Shown: positions 10,205 to 20,756, numbered from the stretch's first letter. The stretch is DNA of 29,106 bases from Paulinella micropora (GCA_019918135.1 WBZZ01007015.1:102501-131606); one strand, 5' to 3'. Numbers and translations: made by a program. The notes: generated from the letters alone by a model not told the origin.

Positions 10205-11022
10205 GCCTCAGTTACAAAGGAACAGATCTGCGAGGAAATGGTGCAGGACATATTAGCCAAGCGACTGATCGAGCCATCGTGGTCGGAATTCCGATCGCCG
10301 GTCAGACTGGCCCCAAAGCCGGATGGCAAACAGCGCTTGTGCATCAACTACACCAAGCTGAACAAGATCATTAAGAGCGTCGAGGCCCCTATCCCTCGTA
10401 TGCGAGATTGTCTTAACAAGCTTCGGCAGGCAAAATTCTTTACCAAACTCGACCTAAAGAACGATTTCTGGAATATACCGCTCGAGGCGGAAAGCCGTCC
10501 GTTGACTGCCTTCGCTGTCTGGGGGAGACCGTACCAATGGACAGTCCTCCCGATGGGACTGAAGACGGCCCCGGCAATACTTCAGGACTGTATGAACCAG
10601 GCTCTATCGGACCCGAAATATGGGGACGCCCAATTCATAGAGACCTACGGCCATACAAACCTATACAGCTTCTGTTATATCGACGACATGATCATTTACT
10701 CCACTACGGAGGCGGAACACCTGGCTCATGTGTCAGATGTGTTGCGCCGCTTGGAGGCCTTCGGCCTGAAGCTGAACCTAGAGAAGTGCTCGTTCGAATT
10801 CGCAAACGATCACATCGAATATCTAGGATACAGGGTACAGGGGGCGAGATAGTGCTAAAGCCGGAGAAGCGGGACGCCATTCGTTCCCTCCCGCGCCCGA
10901 ACACACGCACAGCGCTACACTCTTTCCTCTGTATGGCACAAGTCTATTCCAAATTTATTCCCAACTTCCAAGACTTCGTCAAGCCTCTGCGGGATTTCTG
11001 CCGTAAGGTGATCCGTATGGGG
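10205..11022 (+). pseudogene. Ty3/gypsy reverse transcriptase domain
   Basis: This copies the element RNA into DNA in cytoplasmic particles. The fingers motif FRSPVRLAPKPDGKQRLC is followed by KFFTKLDLKNDFWNIPL (motif A, catalytic Asp), LPMGLKTAPA (motif B) and YIDD at 10676-10687 (motif C, both Asp present). The main frame ends at TAG 10850-10852; coding resumes one frame back at the G5 run 10840-10844 with KPEKRDAIRSLPRP and SKFIPNFQDFVKPLRDF, the usual connection after RT. A second loss occurs at the GGGG 11019-11022. Entry into the RT frame from upstream is by a one-base gain near AAA 10195-10197. The catalytic motifs themselves are intact. Confidence 0.9.
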
Positions 11023-11520
11023 AGTGGCCACCCGCGGCCGAAGAGACGTATAACAAGTTGAAGGAAGCTTTAACAAGAGACCCTCTCACAGAGGGCGGGT
11101 CAGTCCTAATTCTACCCGATGTCGAAAAGCGCTTTGTACTCGCTACTGATGCATCCAAATATGCAGTCGGGGCGGTATTACAGCAATACGACTCCGCTCA
11201 CAAGCAACTCCGGCCAATTATGTTCGTCAGCAAAAAGCTGACCCCCGAACAGGTGAACTACTGCACACGGCAACGCGAAGCGTTGGCGATAGTGTGGGCG
11301 TTCCGCCGGCTGCGAGAGTACTTGTGGGGCGCACCGAATATACTACTCCAAACCGACCATGCCAACCTGAGGTGGCTCATGGATAAGGAACATACGGGCC
11401 GACTAGCGAGATGGCAGTCGGAATTAGCCTTGTATGATTTCACCATTGAGTATATCAAAGGCAAGGAAAACACGGTCCCGGACAGCCTTTCCCGAATGCC
11501 GAGAGTCAAAGGCTCCATCG
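11023..11520 (+). pseudogene. RNase H domain of pol
   Basis: Degrades the RNA strand of the RNA:DNA hybrid. It is in one open frame that is shared with integrase. Visible motifs are FVLATDASKYAVGAVL (first catalytic Asp), QREALAIVWAFRRLREYL (catalytic Glu), LLQTDHANLRWLM (second Asp) and the typical closing segment RLARWQSELALYDFTIEY with GKENTVPDSLSR. The first three catalytic positions are present. No in-frame stop occurs within the domain. Confidence 0.9.
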
Positions 11521-14126
11521 GGGACGGACTTGACCGGTTCGCCATGCACACACCAACGGCATGCCTTGTCGGGTGGACTGGCAACGATGACTGGTTGGCC
11601 AGCGAACACACGCCGGTGTTCACAGACACACTGCCTACGGGTATGGCATATATAGCCACCAGCGCCATCAGCTGGCAACCAGGATATAAGACGGATACCC
11701 AAGAGCAGCTGCTGGAAAACCTCGAGTCTATCCGCCGCGTATGCTGCGCTAAGCACGACGCGGAAGACTGGCGGGATCTCCTGGAGGAGATTGATACGCA
11801 GTCAGACATCCTCAGCCAAGGGGATATACGGGAGGGCCAGACCCACGAACATGAACACTCCCTGAACGCGTTCTTTTCCAATACGAATCAGTCGTTCTGG
11901 GTGCCGAAGAATGTTCACCCGTCTAGGTCTGCTGCCATCGCAGCCGCAACCCAAACGCAACATACCCGGGATCACATCGGCCTGGTCACCAGCGCCCTAC
12001 AGCTGGATGATATGGACATGACCTTGGCCAGCCCTGCGGTTTTTAGTCAGTTAGCCAGGGATTCGAAGGAATGGGGCCCCTTTATATCTCACGCCATGGA
12101 TGCCCAAAAGCATCCCGAGACAAGGGAGATCCACCAGAAGAAGACCATGGCATGGCACGATGACCTCCTATGGTACAAGGGGTCCGAATGCAAGTGGGAA
12201 AAGACGCCGTCCAAATGGACGCTGTGGATCCCTCCACAGCTTCGAAAGGCGATCTTAACAGCTACCCATCGCTCCGCCTTAAACTCCCACCTAGGAAGGG
12301 ACAAAATGTCGTGGTTCATTTCACGGAAATTTTGGTGGCATGACATGCAAAAGGCCATATCCGAAACAGTGGATACGTGTGAACACTGCAAGCAAATCAA
12401 ATCTCCGCACCCAAACTCTCAGAAGGGCCTCTACGGCGAATACAAGCTTACAGAAGACTGCTTTGAGACGTTGCACATAGACTTCTTGGGCCCACTACCA
12501 CGAGCATAACAGCATAACTACCGGTACATCCTGACCGCCATCGACCGCTTTTCGAACTACGTGTTCGCGGCTCCGGTCAAGGAGAAGGACGCAGCATCGA
12601 CATGCGAGGCCTTGATCGATCACGTCTTTTGGTACACGGGAGTACCCAAGAACGTATACAGCGCTAGGGGCTCAGAGTTCACCAATGAGCTCTCGGCACA
12701 GCTGTCTGCGGCTTGGGGATTCAAATGGAAGTATGTCACGGCATACTCGCCAGAGAGCAACGGCAAGATAGAAAGGGTCCATAGGCCACTCAAAGCCGCC
12801 CTCCAACAATACTGCCGTGATAACCAACACATCTGGCATAAAGCTCTTCCGTCCTTTGGGTTCTCCATGAACAACACGGGCTCGAAGGCGTTGGGTGGGA
12901 AGACCACTGGCGCCTCCCCAAACTTGCTCGTGTACGGCCGCCATTTACGTATTCCGGAAGATATGGTGCTCCCGCACCGCCCGGAAGGCGGATTCCTAGA
13001 ACACGAAGAGCTCTTCGCATGTCGCCTAAGGGTGATGGCGGAAGCTCGACATTATGTGGCCAAGGCCCGAGAGGCTGAAGAGGCCAGCCGCCAAAACCAG
13101 AACACACCATCCAAGGTCAAGTATGAATCGGGAGAGTACCATGCGGGGGACCTAGTATTCCTGTACGTCCCGCAGGTCCCCAACTTGGTCAGTGTGAAGC
13201 TCTTCCCTATGTGGCAGGGACCCTATACTTTGTTGGAACAAGTAGGGGCTCTGACCTACCGCATACAGGGTAAAGGCAAGACACTGGTGGTCCATGTCCG
13301 ATGCTTAATGCGCTTTAACCCCATGCTCGACCGAAACGAGACAATGGCGGATGCTATCCAAAAGCTGAACGTGAGCTTGCGTGCCCCGCCCAAGCGCCGT
13401 GATAAGACGGCCGAGGCGAAGGATAATCCCGATCAGCCGATCCCGGCAGCGGAGAATAACGCAGCATCAGCGCCCAGCCAAGAGGGAATGGACTACGACC
13501 AAGATGACGGATCCTCCCCGGCAGTCATAGCTCCGCGGCCGGATATCCATTTGCAGACCGAACAGGAGGAAAAAGCGAACATCGCCCCGCAGCGCCCACC
13601 GGGTGAGTCCAAGCTGAAGAAAGACGAAGACGTTAAGGCTATCCATTGGCACGTGGGTAAGATATATATCCTCCGTCCACCGACGGCCCACGTAGGCGAC
13701 GATTGCCTGAACGACTTCTTCCTAATGAAAGTCAAGGAATGGGAACCGAAGGTCCGCGCCACCAGGGCAAACAAAGCGACCTCGGCCGAACCACCCATCC
13801 TACAGTTCTATCAATCACACCAAAACCTCGACGATCCTGAATCCCGAGTCTTCTACCCGGTGTATCGGGACGGGGAAAACGTCGAGACGTTTTGGAAGGG
13901 CATTACCGATAAATCGCCCGGATACAAGCCATGGCAGATCCAAGTATGGCCGCGCATGGTGCTAGACTACCCATTCGACCTCCAACATGGCCGAATCCCA
14001 ATACGGGTATGGGACGAGATAGCAGCCGAAGGCATCTCTACCGGTCTCATAGGGGCACCAGCACCGGGGAAATACAAACCCGGCCGATTAGGCCAAGCTG
14101 CTAAATCCAAACGGGCTCGAAAGTAG
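11521..14126 (+). pseudogene. Integrase with stop codon, altered DDE triad and long C-terminal tail
   Basis: Joins the DNA copy to the host chromosome. The HHCC zinc-binding region spans 12267-12389 (H, H, C, C all present). In the core, the first Asp is at 12480-12482 (HIDFLGPLP) and the Glu at 12771-12773 (SPESNGKIERVHR). The second Asp is replaced by Ala (GCT 12663-12665, YSARGSEFTN where the family has SDxG). A TAA at 12507-12509 interrupts the core; the same frame continues. A GPY/F-type segment (MWQGPYTLLEQVGALTYRIQ) follows near 13210. Beyond it is an acidic linker and a distinct tail of about 135 residues (13632-14040) that I do not recognise; no canonical chromodomain is evident. As written the protein would be inactive. 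Confidence 0.88.
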
Positions 14127-14849
14127 TCGAGGTGATGATCGATGAAACGCATAGCCAAACACGGGTAGTCTAGGGGTACCGGCCAAACCGCACCGAGCGG
14201 AAACCTAGCCATTGCCATACTAGGGACACACCCGAAGATACCTCTGTCTTGTTTAAAATACTACCTAAGTCCGCTCTTCCACGGGAAAGAGGGGATTGGA
14301 CCTAACATGATGTAACAAACGGGAAAAGTGACCCTGCCGCGCCCTCCGTGGGGTGCGACGGCCCCGAAGGTATCTTGACGGGTCGGTAGTTGGTGTTACC
14401 ACCATGGGTCGGAATAATTTCTGGCTAGCTCAACCTGGCCATGGCACATCACACTCGCCTCCTCCCGAGTTGCTAGCCCGCCTCCCGCGGCTCTGGCATG
14501 TGTATGGTGTGATAAATTATTCTCTACAGAATGTTACGTCATTTATGTCACGTCCTCCCTATCTTGTTTTTTGGGTGGAAGGTTGAAAAACACCAAGAGC
14601 CATAAGCATATATACTTCATTCATGCACTTAAGTGTCCCTATTCTTAGACAGCCCGATTCATATTTAATCCCGAGGCATTAAGTACGGACAGGCGAAGGG
14701 ATCCAAGGGCTCACGTTGCCCAAATCCCCCTGTTGACATGTACATAAGTAAGCAAGTGTGCAAAGACGACAAACATCCCATAATTCACAGCAAACACACT
14801 TGCCTTGCTCATAATTTTGGCTCACGGACATACCGACAATCAAGCACTT
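14127..14849 (+). other. Non-coding gap between integrase and ORF3
   Basis: About 720 bases with no plausible coding frame. TTCACAG near 14784-14790, about 60 bases before the ORF3 ATG, could serve as a splice acceptor for a subgenomic ORF3 mRNA, as env genes often use, but this is only a motif match. Confidence 0.45.
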
Positions 14850-16555
14850 ATGCCACCTATAGGCATGCAAACAGCGCTGGAGCAGTACCTAGCGTTCCTA
14901 TTAGCGTGCGTGGCGTCGGTGTGCGTTATCGCGGTGGTACAATTGCTAATGCAAATCATCGCGGTCGACAAGGGGAAAGCATCGGACCAGAGGCAAGAAA
15001 GCCAGCCGATAGCAGGGGCGCCGCCGGAGGCCAAACAACCGTCTGGGTCCGATTTACCTATGTCGGAGAGCCCCAGGTTCGCCACCCCACCACACAAACG
15101 ACACAAAACAGCACACTCGGATTCCAAGGAGGCCGGAACCATTCCGGAGGGACCCGCCCAACCCCGACCGAGCCCTACTTCACCTAGAACTCCACTCAGC
15201 ACGCTTTCCGATCACTCGAACACCGAGCTTACCCACATGAGCCCGGAGGGAGCCGCAACGCCGGCTAGTGTTGCGCGCACACCTTCCTCACCTCCGACGG
15301 ATGAGGACGTCGACCCAGAAGGTATCCTTCAACAACCATGGGTTGACCCGGAACCATGGCGCGTACCGGACGAGTTCGATCAATCTGACACCGATTATGA
15401 GTCGGGTGAGGACAGTGATGTTGAAGTCATGGCGCGCAACCGAGCTAAGCGACGCTTAAAGGCTCGCCGTGAATACTGGCGGCGGTTCGGGTGCAAGGAT
15501 AAAACCGAGCCCGATAAATACAGCGACGGGTTAAACCCGGTCGAGGAGGAAAAACCCGTCCCCGCGCCTTTCAACATGGATTATCAACACCATCGCTGCC
15601 CACCACCTGAACAGCACCGACACTGGGGCAGGAAAGAGGAATTTGTGGCATACTTCCACAAAAAGGATGATATCCCGTACGTATACGGTCCGATCGACCG
15701 ACCGGTATACTGTCATGGGGATAGACCGGTAGGCCAGAAAATCTACCGCCTCATCCGATGGGAATCCAAATCAGGGTTGCCCAAACCTCCCCCTTTCAGC
15801 CCGCCCCAGAGGGTCAACTATGCACGCGTCAACCGATTATTGATGCCGTACCGCATCCCGATGCAAACCATGTTACGGGGAATGGATCCCCGCCTCTTCC
15901 AAGGGAACGAGGCGAGCGACGAGTACGAAAAACCCGTCCGATAAGCCTTGACCCGGCGTCACACCAAATGCACCGCATATACCCTCCGTACCCGGATATC
16001 ACGGACGCAGAGCGCCGCCTACGGCTTGAATGCCCAGCGCTCAAACATACAACCAATCCGCGTTCTAATCCGTTCAAACCAACGGCGGAGCCATATCGGC
16101 ATATGCTCGTTGGCAACCAGGTCAACTGGGTACTACCGGACCCTCACTATTTTGAGGACGAACCGGCCCACGGGGTTGTACCTGAGGAAAGCATACCACC
16201 GCCACTTCCACCAATGAAGGATAAGCGGGGGGTATACTCTCACACCCCATCCTACCACTACGCGGCACATGACGAGAACCGTCTCCGAGTGACCTGATGT
16301 GGTGTGCGTGCAGTGCCCTCCAACGGCAGCTATAACTGCGGACACAAGTGGATCCTTGACCCTGACCTATACATGTCGCCAGAGCGATGGGGACCACATA
16401 TGTGTCTGGAGCACAAATCCCATGAGAGGGAACGACCATGGCAGTTCCCAGTTACTAGATCATGGGAAGCTCCTAAGGGCCCGCCAACCTGACCCGAAAA
16501 TCCATTCCCACACGTAGTACCCTACACACCCATTCCAGGGATCCTACATCACTGA
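14850..16555 (+). pseudogene. ORF3 of the LTR element, N-terminal membrane segment, env-like position
   Basis: I start at ATG 14850; the longer open frame begins only with TTG. The first residues are followed by one strongly hydrophobic stretch (YLAFLLACVASVCVIAVVQL, about residues 14-38), consistent with a signal anchor. After it the protein is hydrophilic and Ser/Pro/Asp/Glu-rich, with a basic patch (RNRAKRRLKARREYWRR), then a Pro/Tyr/His-rich segment. The frame breaks at the A5 run 15928-15932, continues one frame back to TGA 16295-16297, and then past further TGA codons at 16490-16492 and 16553-16555. Placement after integrase is where errantiviral and other LTR elements carry env-like genes. 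No furin-type site, fusion peptide or C-terminal anchor is seen, so an Env role is not shown. Confidence 0.55.
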
Positions 16556-17577
16556 CCATGGAGCAGTGGGCGTTGACTCGGACCATCACAGGCTGGGCTA
16601 GCTTGTCCGATCAACAAAGGGCGTATGTGCTCTGTTTCATAGCATCAAAGCGCTGCCCAAACAGCTCTTGGAACCCTACGAGCTCCGAAGGCTCCGATGG
16701 TCACAATTGGACATCAGTGCCTACTACCGACTCCTGGAGAGCGGGCCTACCCCTCCCGGACGAGGTTCAGGCATATCGGGCCTATCACCTCCGAAAGGGC
16801 CGCGATCTCCCATTCAATCTGTCGGCGGAAGGTGACGAGTTACGCCAAATCAAGGAGGCCCTTGGAGTGCCCCTTGAGGAGAGTGCCCAATAACCCTCCC
16901 CTAGCCCCTGCCTATCAGATAGTGGCGTCACATATATTTCACTCTCGCCTCCCTACCATAGGCGGAGCTACTACCGCCCCCAGCCACCTACAATCCCCGA
17001 CCGATTTCAGGGAGCGGCAAGGTTACGACAAAGACATTATCTCCGTTTTCAACAAGAACACATGGCGGTATGGCTCATAGCCGTTCGCTATCGTCTGTTC
17101 CGAAACGGCCATGGATACATACTCAATGTCTTGCTTGACCACGAAAACGCCCGCCCAACCGACCCTCAACGCCTCCAATCCTGGGCGGAGAGGTGGGCTC
17201 GAAACTTCCGTTATCACGCTCGTCCAGAGTGGGACAGCGCGGTGCAAGACGAAGAGTTCAGATGGCATAACGCTACAAAGTCATTGGACTATATATACCA
17301 CTCTCGACACTGTTACCCACGGTGGGAGCAAGTGTACGAATATAAACTCGGGGACATAATGCTAAGACTATACCCTGAGTACGACCAACCGCGGTCGTCG
17401 ATCCGACCGTTCGAACTATCCGACGACGAACGGCAAACGATCCACATCCAACTCGATCACGAGCGCGACGACCCACCCTTCGACCAACCAGAGGGGCGGT
17501 ACCGCTCATCCTCCCAGTCCAGCACAGAGGACGATTTCATCCGATACGTGGAGGAAGACGAGAGAGATGTGTTTTGA
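16556..17577 (+). pseudogene. C-terminal part of ORF3 region, degenerate
   Basis: An open frame from ATG 16558 to TAA 16891-16893 continues in the same phase to TGA at 17575-17577. The first 180 bases may be out of phase: another frame there (LEPYELRRLRWSQLDISAYY) looks more protein-like, with a one-base change at GGG 16743-16745. The later part is rich in Arg, Tyr, Asp and Pro (RFQQEHMAVWLIAVRYRLF; WAERWARNFRYHARPEWDS; PFELSDDERQTIHIQLDHE) and ends in an acidic tail. I recognise no family. It may be the end of ORF3 or a separate small ORF. Confidence 0.5.
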
Positions 17578-17869
17578 GACCCTCCAATAGGGGTTGTATA
17601 CTTTCCTAGACACTTCCAAAAATAACTTCAAGCTGGCTCTATACAATTGTATATATCTATACAAAAAGCCCACCGAGGACACCAAAAACGAAACAAACAT
17701 CTAGACTGGCAAAGCGCCCGTTCATTCCAGCAAATGGACGACCTACGGGCAAGTTTGTTACCCACATATAGTTAACAAATTTGTCCATACTATTAGGTGG
17801 ACTCCTTAGATATATAATCCAGGCCCGATTGCCTTCTGCCCAATAAGAGGATCTGAGGCGCAGATTAGA

Positions 17870-17922
17870 GAATACATTCATCCCAGCCTACCGCCGATAG
17901 GTGAGCTAGGATGAAGGTATTC
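17870..17922. repeat. Stem-loop in the 3-prime region of the LTR element
   Basis: The arms of about 24 bases pair with three or four mismatches around a short GCCGAT-containing loop. No T-run follows, so it is not a bacterial-type terminator. Confidence 0.7.
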
Positions 17923-18210
17923 TTACGTCCCAGCACCAGGTAGACGTCCATCCCACCCGGGGAGCCAGTGAGCGTCACCAGAGGGGAGTTGACCAATCTA
18001 GCCGACAGAAGGTAAGATGGACCAACTCGACTCCCGTCCGACCAAGGACATCCAAGGGGTGTTGCCGAGGTGTGAGGCAAAGTTGTGTCAACAAGGATGC
18101 GACTTTACTTCAGACCCCGAGACGGAAACACGATATATATACAGCCAGAGCCAAGAAGTTACACCTCACATTTGGATAAGGGTCATCAAGGGGGGGGGGG
18201 GAAGTGTAGA

Positions 18211-18266
18211 GCGAAATTCAAAATTCAAATTTGATAATTAAATTCGAAATCAAATTCGAATTTCGC
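18211..18266. repeat. AT-rich palindrome
   Basis: AATTC/AAATT units are repeated and inverted between GCGAAATTC and GAATTTCGC. It lies just after the G12 run and about 200 bases before the 3-prime LTR. Confidence 0.65.
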
Positions 18267-18450
18267 ATATGTTCCAAAATCCAAATCATTCGGAGTAACG
18301 CCTACAGTTACATTTCCTTCCTTCAATCGCCTATCTGATTCCTAGAAGGAAGAGAAGCCATCAACCTCGAGCCAAATCTCGACAGCCCACATATTCCTAC
18401 CGCCCACATTTACCTCTACTCCTAATCAATAGGGGTTATCGGTATAAACC

Positions 18451-18462
18451 GGGAAGGGGGGA
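18451..18462 (+). promoter_or_regulatory. Polypurine tract
   Basis: GGGAAGGGGGGA immediately precedes the 3-prime LTR (TGTAGG at 18464). In LTR elements this RNase H-resistant tract primes plus-strand DNA synthesis. The G12 run at 18190-18201 is a possible second tract. Confidence 0.8.
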
Positions 18463-18463
18463 T

Positions 18464-18816
18464 TGTAGGCGCAGACAGGTAAATATGTGCTACTTTATTA
18501 ATACCCCGTGTCGGTCCAGATACAATAGGAGATTGTTCATATTATTAACACTCTTAACCGGATAATGATAATATTACTAAAAAGGTCCGTTACCCTTTTT
18601 AGGTCAGAATATATTATCGTTAGACCGGACAACGGGAACTGGCTGGTGTTTGCCTTGGTTGTTTTTGGGCTTCGCTAGTCTCCCACATTTTCCCACCATT
18701 TTTGATCTTTATTTATATAAGTGAAGAAGATTAGGTTACTGGCGAAGTTGTTGAATTTGGTTGAGAAAAAGGATAGGCATCAATAAATATATTCTTTTGA
18801 CATCGAACCTGCAAAA
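18464..18816 (+). repeat. 3-prime LTR
   Basis: A 353-bp copy of 2984-3337, differing at roughly 4-5 percent of positions. It supplies the AATAAA at 18782-18787 for 3-prime end formation of the element RNA. It is followed by TTTG, the candidate target duplication. Confidence 0.93.
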
Positions 18817-18820
18817 TTTG

Positions 18821-19049
18821 ACCTCTTCGTCAGATTCTCCTCTGCACGACGTTTCGACTTCACTAACTAGTTTTCGATTCCGTTCAGAAATGATTTCAAA
18901 CGATTAAGTCAAAGATATTTTTAGAAAAGATTAACCATTGCCTTTTTCCTCCATATTTACCTTTTCCATCGATTTCCCGTGAAACACGCTTTACGGCTCG
19001 GGTAAATTTGTGGACATGGAACGGAACGCAATGTTTGACTGTCGTTTTT
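18821..19049. other. Spacer between the LTR and right inverted arm
   Basis: Unique AT-rich sequence with no frame or repeat I can identify. With 2900-2979 it forms what was the loop between the two inverted arms before the LTR element inserted. Confidence 0.5.
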
Positions 19050-19383
19050 GCTGTTCCCAGTCATTTTCGCCTAGGCCTCCCAAATCAATTGGGTTTTCAA
19101 GTTATTACCAACCCGACACTACCCGTTTATGACTGTTAACTCGAAACCGAAAGACACTATCAGTTTGAGAACTGGAGACCTCACAATCTACGTTCTACAC
19201 TTGATCTTACGTTGCACCCAAGCCTGCAAAGAGTTCGCAATTACGTAAATAAACGAAGTGACCTCTCTACTATTTACTGGTATTTCACCTGCTCTCATAG
19301 AGTTAAGACTGAATGCAGCCATAGTGTTCTTAATAAGGGTTCGTTGTATCTGCATACTTGAAGAGTTGTAATACAAACTCACA
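19050..19383 (+). repeat. Right arm of the large inverted repeat
   Basis: Reverse-complement match to 2545-2899. On the plus strand it encodes the related peptide PSHFRLGLPNQLGFQVITNP and, in a shifted frame, HNLRSTLDLTLHPSLQRVRN. Frame breaks and an in-frame stop show that this copy is not functional. The homology ends at CAAACTCACA near 19383. Confidence 0.8.
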
Positions 19384-19773
19384 ATTCGAATTTTTTCCTT
19401 CCAAGTGAAAACTACACACACAGAGTTGGTGTGTTCTGTCGACAGATCGATTTGGAAAGACCCTCTCCTTCAGGAGTGGCTATACAACAACGTATTAGGA
19501 CAGAGGTAACCAAAAACACATATGTCTCGACAGATTGTTCACCTGCCGTTGCATTTTTGTGACTCCCTCCTCTGCCCTCATACACACTATGCAGTTAACC
19601 AACACAGTATGTGTCTGGTTTTGTCGTTTTAGGGTCACCCCCTACCTACAGAGTGGAGAACACCTACTCCACTGCACACGGCCCTCTTCAGCTACTGCTC
19701 TGCGTTCTGGCTTGCTCCTGGTACGCCTACATGTGGAACCAGTCGCGATACGACGACCCAGTTTCGAAGTACA
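19384..19773. other. Region with possible short coding segment
   Basis: No firm gene. After a possible splice acceptor (CGTTTTAG at 19625-19632) one frame reads through to 19937, with a hydrophobic stretch (PLQLLLCVLACSWYAYMW) followed by a polar part (NQSRYDDPVSKYNEHKRRC). It overlaps the next entry in another frame, and I cannot tell which is real. Confidence 0.3.
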
Positions 19774-20415
19774 ATGAACACAAGCGACGCTGCTTGGACC
19801 CCTACCCCAATGATCATGGGTTCTCGTCCGGATACTCTGCGCACAGACAAGAAATTTCAGGAGAATGTCAAGGCTGGGAAGACTACTCGCCTTCATGCAA
19901 ACCTCTCCCGCACTCAAACTGTCCAATTTATTTATGATTTATTGACCAGTTATGTGGGTGATGAACGAGATATTTTACGAAAGAATCATAAGGATAAGGC
20001 CACATCGCTACCTCAGGTCCAATTGCCCCTCAAGCTAGCCTAGACCTTCTTCGTAATCCCCGCTGAAGTCTACACCCAGTACCTGGGACCTACTGGATCG
20101 CTGGCAGTTGCAGAGAAGCTCTGGAACCAGATTGGCAACGTCATCCCTGTAGAAGTTTTTCACAACTACTACCCAGTTACCGCTTCAACTGCTGGATTGG
20201 TGGGATCACTACCGGTCACTGCTCCTTTGGGTACAGCCGCTGGTGCCATATCCGTTCCCCCATCGAGTCAGACTGGTTCAACTACTTTGCAGCCCGCTGA
20301 GAGCTCTTCTGCAACGACGACCCGTCCAAGCCACCCTTCGACGTCTTCGGCTCCCAGAACAACTACACTGACTCCGTCAACTCCGATACTGCCTTCAGTC
20401 CCAGCATCCCTGTGA
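19774..20415 (+). pseudogene. Unidentified coding-like frame with an internal TAG
   Basis: From ATG 19774 one frame runs to a stop near 20415, interrupted only by TAG at 20041-20043. The part before the stop includes LSRTQTVQFIYDLLTSYVGD; the part after includes TFFVIPAEVYTQYLGPTGSL and WNQIGNVIPVEVFHNYYP, then a Ser/Thr/Pro-rich tail. In the last 150 bases another frame (PSKPPFDVFGSQNNYTDS) looks equally protein-like, so a frameshift or intron may be present. I do not recognise the protein. Alternatives are a host gene remnant, an unrecognised retroelement gag, or chance. Confidence 0.3.
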
Positions 20416-20456
20416 GCATGTTGTCGTAATCCCTGTGACAGACTGACGAAGTGTCC

Positions 20457-20645
20457 GAACCTACCCTGTGAGCAGGGAGATCCTGGTCGTACTACATTGG
20501 TTGGGCAGGCTGTCCGGACTTCATTGTTTCGGATGAGAAGGATGAAGCCCTGGGTCTGTCCCATTCCCGCTTGGCATGCATCTGAACCTACCCTTGTGGG
20601 GAGGGAGATCTGGATTGCACCTAGTGGTTAGACAAGCCATCTGGG
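20457..20645. repeat. Diverged direct repeat pair, tRNA-like motif
   Basis: Segments 20457-20518 and 20584-20645 share GAACCTACCC, then GGGAGAT, then related sequence ending in CTGTCCGG or CATCTGGG. The second copy contains TTGCACCTAGTGGTTAGA, which resembles the A box of tRNA genes. No B box is evident, so a SINE origin is only suggested. Confidence 0.4.
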
Positions 20646-20656
20646 CCTGGCTGAGG

Positions 20657-20661
<5 letters not shown>

Positions 20662-20697
<36 letters not shown>
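20662..20697. repeat. T36 homopolymer
   Basis: An uninterrupted T run. Read on the minus strand it is poly(A), so it could be the tail of a retroposed element lying downstream. No such body is recognised; only simple repeats lie to the right. Confidence 0.9.
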
Positions 20698-20756
20698 CCT
20701 TCCTGTTGTTTGTGTATGGTGATGTGGTCCGCGCTGGGTCCGTTCTCGTTTCCGTG

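Larger units (their letters stand above)
17578..18450 (+). other. 3-prime untranslated region of the LTR element with foldbacks
   Basis: No convincing coding. Two self-complementary segments are visible: a hairpin at 17870-17922 with arms GAATACATTCATCC and its near complement, and an AT-rich palindrome at 18211-18266 bounded by GCGAAATTC and GAATTTCGC. A G12 run is at 18190-18201. These could influence packaging, RNA stability or second-strand priming. Confidence 0.6.
2984..18816 (+). mobile_element. 15.8-kb Ty3/gypsy LTR retrotransposon, degenerate copy
   Basis: Two direct LTRs (2984-3337 and 18464-18816) bound an interior with gag-like frames, protease, reverse transcriptase, RNase H and integrase in that order, which defines Ty3/gypsy. 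An extra ORF3 region (14850-17577) follows integrase. A purine tract, GGGAAGGGGGGA, lies just before the 3-prime LTR. A possible 4-bp target duplication TTTG is at 2980-2983 and 18817-18820; if it is real, the LTR ends in AAAA rather than the usual CA. No clear tRNA primer-binding site follows the 5-prime LTR. The interior carries about ten frameshifts and several nonsense codons, so this copy cannot make intact proteins as written. At 15.8 kb it is well above the common 5-10 kb for gypsy elements. Confidence 0.93.

Noticed and set aside
2984..18816. Nonsense codons as proof of cytosine methylation damage
   Set aside because: Every stop codon can be derived from a Gln or Arg codon by one C-to-T change, so the pattern is uninformative without a consensus.
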